From the NCBI RefSeq assembly GCF_004331345.1, contig NZ_SJJZ01000005.1:372001-436000 (forward strand): a stretch of 64,000 nucleotides of DNA. The letters are read 5' to 3'. Made by a program: the position numbers and the translations under genes. Source of the DNA: Kribbella soli. Its GTDB lineage: Bacteria > Actinomycetota > Actinomycetes > Propionibacteriales > Kribbellaceae. Below are positions 7,920-16,760 of this stretch, in pieces. The number at the start of each line of letters is the position of its first letter. Positions within the stretch are counted from its first letter, which is position 1. The notes under the pieces are model-generated. The model was not told the DNA's origin. It made no database searches and was given only the letters and a program-made list of their open reading frames with translations.

Positions 7920-10900
7920 TTACTTGATCGACTTCAGGGCGAAGTCTTCGGTGACGGGGGTGCCGGCGACCAGCTTGGTGGTGCGGGTCTGGGGCTTGTA
8001 GCCGTCCTTCGCGGCGATCAGGGTGAGCGGGTTGTTGCGACGGTCGAGCCAGTAGGCGTACTTACCGTCCTTGTCGGTGATGAAGGTGTAGGACTGGGCC
8101 CACGAGTCCACCTGCACGATCGCGCCCGGGAGGGCAGCGGAGGCGCCGGACGAGCTGACGCCCGTGACGGTGCCCTGCAGCTTGCTCCAGGTGGTGGGCG
8201 GGGTGACGTTCATCGTCACGCCGACCGGAGCGACCGTGTAGGGGGTGTTCTCGCCGATCGTCACGGCACCGCTGTAGGTACCGGGCTGGTCGACGCTCGC
8301 GGAGAGCGTGACCTTGACGGTCGTCGACTGTCCCGGGGCCAGGGTGGCCTCGGTCTGGTCGATGGACAGCCAGCTCACGTCCGCCGACGACTCGGAGCAG
8401 TCCTCGAGACCCGGCAGGGCCTCACTGTCCACGGTCGCGTTGAAGCTGCCGGACGAACCACCGATCTTGTAGAAGCCACACGCCGCACCACCGCGGTACC
8501 GCGGCAGGTTGGCGTTCGGCAGTGCGGTCCAGCTCTCGGACGACGGGTCGTACGAGAACCCAGCGTTGGTGACCGCACCGGCCTGGACACCGCCGACGAT
8601 CAGCAGCTTCCCGCCCGCGACGGCGTACGACGCCGCCCAGTGGTCAGCCGGAGCGTCCGCGATCGCGGTCCAGGAGTCGGCTCCCGGGTCGTAGACGTAC
8701 GCCGCCTTGAGCGAGTTCGTGCCGTCGTTACCACCGGCGCAGTACAACTTGCCGTCGATGGCACCGCAGGACGCGAACGCGACCGACTGCGGGTAGTTCG
8801 CCAGCGTCTCCCAGGCGTTCGCCGCGGCGTCGTAGCGGACGACCGTGTTGCTCATCGGCAGACAGCTGGAGGTGGTGCACCCGCCGACGGCGTACAGCTT
8901 GCCGTCGAGCACGGCCTGACCGGCTGCGGCCCGCGGGGCCGGGTTGGCGGCCAGTGCGGTCCAGGCGTTGGCGGCCGGGTCGTAGGACCAGGTCTCCGGC
9001 GCCGGGCCGGATGCTCCCCAGCCGGAGCTGGCGATGATCTTGCCGCCGATCACACCGACGCTGATGGCGTTGCGAGCACCCGGCAGCGGGGCGATCGCGG
9101 TCCAGGCGAGGGTCGCCGGGTCGTACACGTAGCTGTTGGCGGTCGACGCACTACCGTTGCCACCGGCAATCGAGTACGTCTTGCCCTCCAGGCTGACCAC
9201 CCGGTTGTCCATCACGGACGCCGGGTAGTCGGCGATGTCGGCCCACGGAGCCGCCATCGGCTTCGCGGCGGCCGGCGCTGCGCCGGTCTTGCCGGTCAGC
9301 ATCCGGGCGAACGAGGTGTCCACGGCGAGCCGCTGCAGCGGGGCGCCGGGCCCGTTCTCCACCTGGGCCTTGGTCGTCGTGGAGCCGTTCGCGTTCTGCA
9401 GGACGAAACCGCCGTCCTTCTCACCGAACTTCACGTCGACGTCCGCGCCGCCGGTGTTCGTGACCTTGAACGACTTGGTCACCTTGCCGGTCGGCAGCTT
9501 CAGGTTGCCGGTGACAGTGCCCGGCGTGACGGCCAGCTGGCCGGCCTTCAGCGTGTAGTCGGCCGTGGTCGTCCAGTCCGCCTCGACCCCGACGGTCGCG
9601 GTCGAGCTGACGTAGTTGCCGGCCTTGGCGGTGAAGCCCTGGTTGCCGTCAGCGGACGAGTACAGCCAGTAGAAGCCGTCGTTGAGACCGGTGTCCTCGG
9701 GCGTCGCCACGGTAGTCGCGGACTCGCTGCTGCCGTCACGGGTGACGACGGCGCCGTTCACGAAGCCGCTGGTGTTGGCGTCCTTGACGTTGCCGACGAC
9801 GATGCCGCCGCCGGTCGCCACACAGCTGATCTGGCTGCCGACGAGGACGTTGTCGACCTCCCACCACCATTCGTACGACGCGTTGTAGTAGTGGAACCGC
9901 ACCTGGACCGCGGACTTGCCGGCCGCCTGCGGGATCGCGATCTCCTTGACGCCGCGGGCGTCGGTGCCCTGCGTGAGCACGTTGCTCCAGGTGGCACCGC
10001 CGTCGATCGACAGGTCGATGTCGGCCTTCTCGCCGCCGAGGTAGTTCAGGTCCTGGTTGAACCGGATCACCGGAGCGGTGACCGCGGTCAGGTCCACGAC
10101 CGGGCTGACCAGCGACGTGTCCTGCGACCCGCCACCGCCGTACTTGTCACTGTCCACGATCGCGAACTTGCCGCTGCCGCCGGCCAGGTTGCTCCGGTTG
10201 CCCGGGTCGTCGAACTTCCAGACCTGACCGTTGCCCTTGTTGTCGACGACGGTCCAGCCGCTCGGCGCGGCACCGGAGTCGAAGGTCTCGTAGACGCCGT
10301 CCGAGCCCCACTTGTAACCGGGCGCGGTGCTGCACGAGGTGCCGTCGGCCGGTACGGCGATGTTCTGCGTCAGGTTGCCGGTGCCGACCGTGATCGGCTG
10401 GCTGACGGCCTGGTAACCCGGGTACTTCGACTCGACCTTGAGCGAGTACGCCGCACCGGACGGGACCTTCAGGCTGTAGCGACCGTTGCTCGGCGTCGTG
10501 TAGTCGAACACGCCACCCGGGCCCTCGACCGTCACCTTCGCGTACAGCGGCCAGCCGTGGCCGGAGCCGTCCGTGACGGTGCCGCCGACGCTCACCTGCG
10601 GAGTGCTCACCAGAGCGAAGTCCTTGGTGGTGGTCTGACCGGTGGTGATGGTCGCGGTGGCGGTCTGCGTCGCGTAACCGAACGACGCGACCGTCAGGCT
10701 GTAGTCGCCGGCCGGCAGCACGGACGAGAACGCGCCGTTGCTGCTGGTGGTCAGCGTCTTGTCCGGCTGGCCTTCCGCCTTCACCGTCACGCTGGCGCCG
10801 GCGAGAGCGGCTCCACCGGTGGCGGCGGTGACGGTGCCGGAGAGCGTGCCGGTGTCGCCGATCGGCGCCGCGTTCAGGAGCGCCAGCGCGTCCAGGCGGC

Positions 10901-12326
10901 CCTGACCGAAGACGTTGTTGTTCGCGTCGGTACCGCCGCACTGGCTGTTCGGCGTGTCGATCGCGGTCGAGTCCAGCAGCGCCCTCGTGGCGGCGACGTC
11001 ACCCTTGAGGGACGGCGAGGCCGACCACAACAGGGCCACGACGGCCGTCAGGTGCGGTGTCGCCATCGACGTACCGTTGAATGCGCCGTACGTGTTGCCC
11101 GGCAGGCTGGAGCGGACGTTGACACCCGGAGCCGAGATGTTCGGCTTGATGGTGCCGCCCTGACCCACACCACGGCCGGAGAACGACGCGATGTTGTTGT
11201 TGATGTCGTAGGCGCCGGCCGAGTAGTTGCTCGTCAGGCTGCCCGGTGAGCCGGATGTGTTGCAGCCGCCCTCACCGCTGTTGCCGTTGGCGAACGTCCC
11301 GAAGATCCCGGACGCGGTCCAGGCCAGGGTGATGTCCTCCATGAACGGATCGTTCGACGGCAGTTGCGAGCCCCACGAGTTGTTGATGACGTTCGGCCGC
11401 TTGCTCGCGTCCGGGTTCTGCCCGGCGAGGTCGGTCGGCTCGAGCATCCACTGGCCGGACGTGATCAGCGCGGCGTCGCTCGGGCAGCAGCCGTTCGCGG
11501 CGATCCACTTCACGCCCGGGGCGACACCGATCTGGTTGCCCGCGCCGTCGTCGCCGGCCATGGTGCCCATCGTGTGGGTGCCGTGGCCGTTGCCGTCGGC
11601 CGGCGCGTTCGGCGAGGTGCCGGCCGCGTCGAACCAGTTGTAGTTGTGGTTGAAGGTGCCGTCACCGTTGTTGCCGCGGTACTGGTTCACCAGCGCCGGG
11701 TGGTCGTACTGCACACCGGTGTCGATGCTGGCGACGACGATCCCCTCGCCCTTGTCGCCGTACTGCGACCAGACCTGGTTCGCCTTGACGTTGGCGACAC
11801 CCCACTCGACGGCCTGGATCGCCTTCTCCTGCTGGCCCGGCGTGACCTTCGGTACCTCGATCTGGACGGGCGCGTAGAGGCCCTCGACCTCGGTGTGGCC
11901 GGCCAGGTTCTGGGCGAGTTCGAGCGAGCCGCTCTCGATGCGGATCGCGTTCGTACCCCAGAAGGACTGGTACTTCACGTGCTGCGCGTCCAGCTCGGCG
12001 CGGATCTTCGCCTGGCTGTCCGCGGCGGCCTTCTTCAGCGCGGCGGCCACTGCGGTGCCGCGTTCGTTCCAGTTGGTGATCTTGCCGGCGGCGGTCAGAT
12101 CGGCCTTGGCCGCGAACCGGACCCAGTAGTCCGTCGCGGACTTGGCATCCTTGCCGTCCAGCTTCTCCAGCAGTTCTGGCTTGATCTTGGAGGCTGGTGT
12201 GGCCTCCGGCTTGGTGGGCGATGAAGCCTGGGCCTGGCCGGCGGCGGCCAGGCTGGTTGCGACGACTGCCACCGTCGCGAGGGCACCCACCAGTGATCTG
12301 GCGAGTCCCTTTCGTTGATGTGACAT
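7920..12326 (-). CDS. Secreted subtilisin-like protease with Kelch propeller
   Basis: 1468 residues. Signal peptide (residues 1-35, Ala cleavage region AQASS), inhibitor-like prodomain (~45-160), and S8 catalytic domain with Asp202 (SIDTG), His248 (GNGHGTH), oxyanion Asn (NNSWG) and Ser420 (NGTSMATP). Then carboxypeptidase-regulatory-like beta domains (~490-575, 577-660), a jelly-roll/MAM-like region (~670-835), another regulatory-like domain (~840-930), six Kelch-like repeats (~1030-1310, recurring GGKL/GGN and YDP...W patterns), an Ig-like domain and a final regulatory-like domain. Predicted extracellular protein degradation and binding. Very likely monocistronic, ending at the hairpin at 7871-7905. 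Confidence 0.92.
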   Translation of the reverse strand: MSHQRKGLARSLVGALATVAVVATSLAAAGQAQASSPTKPEATPASKIKPELLEKLDGKDAKSATDYWVRFAAKADLTAAGKITNWNERGTAVAAALKKAAADSQAKIRAELDAQHVKYQSFWGTNAIRIESGSLELAQNLAGHTEVEGLYAPVQIEVPKVTPGQQEKAIQAVEWGVANVKANQVWSQYGDKGEGIVVASIDTGVQYDHPALVNQYRGNNGDGTFNHNYNWFDAAGTSPNAPADGNGHGTHTMGTMAGDDGAGNQIGVAPGVKWIAANGCCPSDAALITSGQWMLEPTDLAGQNPDASKRPNVINNSWGSQLPSNDPFMEDITLAWTASGIFGTFANGNSGEGGCNTSGSPGSLTSNYSAGAYDINNNIASFSGRGVGQGGTIKPNISAPGVNVRSSLPGNTYGAFNGTSMATPHLTAVVALLWSASPSLKGDVAATRALLDSTAIDTPNSQCGGTDANNNVFGQGRLDALALLNAAPIGDTGTLSGTVTAATGGAALAGASVTVKAEGQPDKTLTTSSNGAFSSVLPAGDYSLTVASFGYATQTATATITTGQTTTKDFALVSTPQVSVGGTVTDGSGHGWPLYAKVTVEGPGGVFDYTTPSNGRYSLKVPSGAAYSLKVESKYPGYQAVSQPITVGTGNLTQNIAVPADGTSCSTAPGYKWGSDGVYETFDSGAAPSGWTVVDNKGNGQVWKFDDPGNRSNLAGGSGKFAIVDSDKYGGGGSQDTSLVSPVVDLTAVTAPVIRFNQDLNYLGGEKADIDLSIDGGATWSNVLTQGTDARGVKEIAIPQAAGKSAVQVRFHYYNASYEWWWEVDNVLVGSQISCVATGGGIVVGNVKDANTSGFVNGAVVTRDGSSESATTVATPEDTGLNDGFYWLYSSADGNQGFTAKAGNYVSSTATVGVEADWTTTADYTLKAGQLAVTPGTVTGNLKLPTGKVTKSFKVTNTGGADVDVKFGEKDGGFVLQNANGSTTTKAQVENGPGAPLQRLAVDTSFARMLTGKTGAAPAAAKPMAAPWADIADYPASVMDNRVVSLEGKTYSIAGGNGSASTANSYVYDPATLAWTAIAPLPGARNAISVGVIGGKIIASSGWGASGPAPETWSYDPAANAWTALAANPAPRAAAGQAVLDGKLYAVGGCTTSSCLPMSNTVVRYDAAANAWETLANYPQSVAFASCGAIDGKLYCAGGNDGTNSLKAAYVYDPGADSWTAIADAPADHWAASYAVAGGKLLIVGGVQAGAVTNAGFSYDPSSESWTALPNANLPRYRGGAACGFYKIGGSSGSFNATVDSEALPGLEDCSESSADVSWLSIDQTEATLAPGQSTTVKVTLSASVDQPGTYSGAVTIGENTPYTVAPVGVTMNVTPPTTWSKLQGTVTGVSSSGASAALPGAIVQVDSWAQSYTFITDKDGKYAYWLDRRNNPLTLIAAKDGYKPQTRTTKLVAGTPVTEDFALKSIK

Positions 12327-12586
12327 CTCTGCAGCCCCTCACTTGAAACGACCCCGAGTCGACTCCCCCGAGTCATTTGCTGCAGGAGGGCATACGAACG
12401 TTGTGTACCCCCCAGGTCGCGGCATGTGACACCGCAAGCCTGACGTGGACCTTATGTGTCAGAACAACGTGGTAACAAGCACGCCTGGTGAGCAACTTGT
12501 GACTAGCTGTCGCGCCGATCGAAGCAACCTGGGCAAACGTTGGCATTCCGTTGACGATCCGAGGCAGATGTTGACATCGTGATCAG

Positions 12587-13195
12587 ATGGTCACCGCCCG
12601 TGTCCCCGCCCCAGCGGACGTCGATCTGACCACCACCAGATCCGAACCGTTCCCACTGCTCATCGCGGTCGCGGCCTCGCCCGAGCAGCGCGTCCGGCTG
12701 GCCGAGCTCGTCGACGACGTCGCGCCGCTGCTCCTGGTCTCCAGCCTCGACGAACTGCGCAGACTGCTGGTTCCTGCTCAGCAACCACCACCCGCCGCAC
12801 CTGGGCAGCCCGAGCCGCCGGAGCCCGATGCGGTCGATGCCACCGCCGTCCGCGCAACCGGCGGGGACCCCGAGGCCGACGTACTCACCATCGATCGGGG
12901 GCGCTCGGTCGCGCGCTGGCGTGGTAGCGAGATCCAGCTGACCGACCTCGAACAGGAGCTGCTCAGCCGGCTGATGTCCGCGCCGCTGCGGGTCTGGTCG
13001 TACGACGCCCTGCACCACACCGTGTGGCGGGACCGGAACATCCGCGGCACCGCCGACGTGCACTCGGTAGTGAAGCGCCTGCGCCGCAAGCTCGACGACC
13101 TCGGTACGACGGTCACGATCGACGCCGTCCGCGGCATCGGGTTCCGGCTCACCGATCACCAGCGCCCGATGATCACCGATCTGCGCGCGGGGTAG
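12587..13195 (+). CDS. Winged-helix regulator, paralogue of 6440-7027 gene
   Basis: 202 residues with the same architecture as the gene at 6440. An N-terminal alpha/beta stub (LLIAVAASPEQRVRLAELVD, then PLLLVSSLDELRRLL) and a Pro-rich linker precede an OmpR-type winged helix: EIQLTDLEQELLSRLMS, VWSYDALHHTVW, VHSVVKRLRRKLDDLG, VRGIGFRL. There is no receiver phosphorylation site. It is divergent from the subtilase gene across a 260-base intergenic region, so it is a candidate regulator of that protease. The stop is 11 bases before the threonine synthase start, so the two may be co-transcribed. Confidence 0.85.
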   Translation: MVTARVPAPADVDLTTTRSEPFPLLIAVAASPEQRVRLAELVDDVAPLLLVSSLDELRRLLVPAQQPPPAAPGQPEPPEPDAVDATAVRATGGDPEADVLTIDRGRSVARWRGSEIQLTDLEQELLSRLMSAPLRVWSYDALHHTVWRDRNIRGTADVHSVVKRLRRKLDDLGTTVTIDAVRGIGFRLTDHQRPMITDLRAG

Positions 13196-13206
13196 TTTCT
13201 GTTGTC

Positions 13207-14370
<1,164 letters not shown>

Positions 14371-14465
14371 CAAAGGATCCAGCCCGAACTGCACACGATC
14401 GGCTGGCTGGGGCGGGCGTATGTTGGTGGCCGTTCGTGGTGGGTGGTGGCGGGCCGCGGTGGGTG

Positions 14466-14498
14466 GAGACAGGCTATTTCCTGTTCACAGCCACCAGT
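14466..14498 (-). repeat. 33-bp dispersed repeat, copy A
   Basis: Read on the minus strand, this stretch matches the plus-strand stretch at 19447-19479 at 28 of 33 positions. The core is an inverted repeat of the form ACAGG-6-CCTGT followed by CTC. It lies between threonine synthase and the end of glgE. The rest of the 14371-14564 gap holds G/T-rich low-complexity DNA and no gene. Confidence 0.6.
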
Positions 14499-14564
14499 TC
14501 AGGTGCCGTGCGTAGCGCGCGTGGGCCGGATCGGTTAGTCGTCACCGGCCCCGCGTGCTGTTGC

Positions 14565-16553
14565 TTAGGCTTGGCCGCGGCGGACGGCGAGGATGTGGGC
14601 GGGTTCGCCGTTGGGGTCTAGTTTTACGTAGTTCTGTTGGCCCCAGCGCCACGTTGCGCCGGTGATTTCGTCGTACACGGTGAAGGTGTCTTCGGGGCGC
14701 ATGCCGAGGGCGGTCATGTCGAGGTGGACCATCGACTCGCGGACCGAGTGCGGGTCGGTGTTCACGACGACGATGACGGTGTCGGTGTGGCCGTCGGGTG
14801 CGGTGGAGCGCTTTGAGTAGCACATGATCGCTTCGTCATCGACCGAGTGCAGGGTCAGGTTGCGCAGTTGCTGCAGGGACGGGTGCCGGCGACGGATGTT
14901 GTTCAGCAGCGTCAGGTACGGCGCCAGCGAACGACCCTCGGCCTCCGCAGCCTCCCAGTCCCGCGGGCGGAGCTGGAACTTCTCGGTGTCCAGGTACTCC
15001 TCCGAGCCGGGCCGCAGCGCGACGTGCTCGAACAGCTCGTACCCGGCGTACACACCCCAGGCCGGTGACGACGTCGACGCGATCGCCGCGCGGATCTTGA
15101 ACGCGCCGGGGCCGCCGTACTGCAGGTACGCCGTGAGGATGTCCGGCGTGTTCACGAAGAAGTTCGGGCGGAGGAAGTGCCCGGTCTCCTTGGTCAGCTC
15201 CTCCAGGTACTCCTCCAGCTCCCACTTCTCGTTGCGCCAGGTGAAATACGTGTACGACTGGTGGAACCCGACCTTCGCCAGCTCCTGCATCATCGGCCGC
15301 CGGGTGAACGCCTCGGACAGGAACACCACGTCCGGGTCGGTCTTGCGGATCTCGCCGAGCAGGTACTCCCAGAAGTTGACCGGCTTGGTGTGCGGGTTGT
15401 CGACCCGGAACACCGTCACGCCCTTGGAGATCCACAGCCGGACGATCCGCAGTACTTCGGCGTAGATGCCTTCGGGGTCGTTGTCGAAGTTGATCGGGTA
15501 GATGTCCTGGTACTTCTTCGGCGGGTTCTCGGCGTACGCGATCGAGCCGTCGGCGCGCTCCGAGAACCACTTCGGGTGTTCCTTCACCCACGGGTGGTCC
15601 GGCGACGCCTGCAGGGCCAGGTCGATCGCGACCTCGAGGCCGACCTCACGGGCCCGGCCGACGAAGTACTCGAAGTCCTCGAACGTGCCGAGCTCCGGGT
15701 GGATCGCGTCGTGGCCGCCGTCCTCGGAGCCGATCGCCCAGGTCGAGCCCGGGTCACCCGGCTTCGGGTCGAGGGTGTTGTTCGGGCCCTTGCGGAACGA
15801 GTGGCCGATCGGGTGGATCGGCGGCACGTAGAGGATGTCGAAGCCCATCTTCGCGACGGCTTCGAGCCGCAGCGCCGCGGTCCGGAACGTCCCGGACTTC
15901 CACACACCGGCTTCCTCGTCGTACTCCGCACCCTCGGAGCGCGGGAAGAACTCGTACCAGCTGCCGTACAGCGCGCGGGTCCGGTCGACCCACACCGGGT
16001 ACGTCTCGGAGGAGGTGATCAGCTCGCGCACCGGGTAGCGCCCGAGAGCCGCCCGTACCTGCGGGGAGATGCCCGCGGCCAGCCGCGCCTCCGGCGGCAG
16101 CGCGCCGTTGGCCAGTGCATGCGCCGCATCGCTCAGCGTGCCACGGTCCGCCCGTACGGCGGGTGGTACGCCGGCGGCTGCGCGGTCGAAGAACGCGGCG
16201 CCCTCGGCGAACATCAGGTCGACGTCCAGGCCGGCCGGGATCTTGATCTCGGCGTTGTGCCGCCAGGTCCCGTACGGGTCGCTCCAGCCCTCGACCGCGA
16301 ACGTCCACGCGCCCTGCTCCTGCAGCGTCACGTCGACGGTCCAGCGGTCGGTGCCCTGACCGACCGGTGCCATCAGCATCCGTCTGGTCTGTCCCGACGG
16401 CGAGGTCAGTACGACGTTCGCGTTCACCGCGTCATGGCCTTCCCGGAAGACCGTGGCCGCGATGGTGAACGTCTCGCCGACCGCGGACTTCGCCGGATAA
16501 GCTCCGGCGTCGACGGTCGGGGTGACGTCGGTGATCGGGATGCGCCCAGTCAT
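14565..16553 (-). CDS. glgE: Alpha-1,4-glucan:maltose-1-phosphate maltosyltransferase
   Basis: 662 residues, the normal GlgE length. Transfers maltose from maltose-1-phosphate onto linear alpha-glucan chains. An N-terminal Ig-like domain (ITDVTPTVDAGAYPAKSAVG...) precedes the GH13_3 barrel: ILYVPPIHPIG, the nucleophile Asp385 in VFRVDNPHTKP, and Glu414 in VVFLSEAFTRP. Both sit nine residues before the equivalent Streptomyces residues (D394/E423, from memory). It acts after TreS and maltokinase (1-3025). Divergent from glgP with about 200 bases between the starts, a natural shared control region. Confidence 0.96.
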   Translation of the reverse strand: MTGRIPITDVTPTVDAGAYPAKSAVGETFTIAATVFREGHDAVNANVVLTSPSGQTRRMLMAPVGQGTDRWTVDVTLQEQGAWTFAVEGWSDPYGTWRHNAEIKIPAGLDVDLMFAEGAAFFDRAAAGVPPAVRADRGTLSDAAHALANGALPPEARLAAGISPQVRAALGRYPVRELITSSETYPVWVDRTRALYGSWYEFFPRSEGAEYDEEAGVWKSGTFRTAALRLEAVAKMGFDILYVPPIHPIGHSFRKGPNNTLDPKPGDPGSTWAIGSEDGGHDAIHPELGTFEDFEYFVGRAREVGLEVAIDLALQASPDHPWVKEHPKWFSERADGSIAYAENPPKKYQDIYPINFDNDPEGIYAEVLRIVRLWISKGVTVFRVDNPHTKPVNFWEYLLGEIRKTDPDVVFLSEAFTRRPMMQELAKVGFHQSYTYFTWRNEKWELEEYLEELTKETGHFLRPNFFVNTPDILTAYLQYGGPGAFKIRAAIASTSSPAWGVYAGYELFEHVALRPGSEEYLDTEKFQLRPRDWEAAEAEGRSLAPYLTLLNNIRRRHPSLQQLRNLTLHSVDDEAIMCYSKRSTAPDGHTDTVIVVVNTDPHSVRESMVHLDMTALGMRPEDTFTVYDEITGATWRWGQQNYVKLDPNGEPAHILAVRRGQA

Positions 16554-16760
16554 GGCGTAGACGAACCTTCACTCTCCGAATAGAGGTACCGCCCGATTTG
16601 CGGATCCGGCGGATGGGTAAGTACGTCGGGAACTGCACTGCTGACGGTATCGGTTCCCAGCACCTGTCTGTGACATGCAGAGCTGCAAATTCTTGCTCGC
16701 GTTGCAAGATCGATGCATCCCGAAGGTGTTCTGCGGCCCCCGGGCCGGTACGGTGTCCCG

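Noticed and set aside
7836..11249. Long plus-strand open frame (1137 codons) opposite the subtilase
   Set aside because: Arg/Val/Gly-rich composition without domains; it is the antisense shadow of a high-GC gene with complete catalytic motifs on the other strand.
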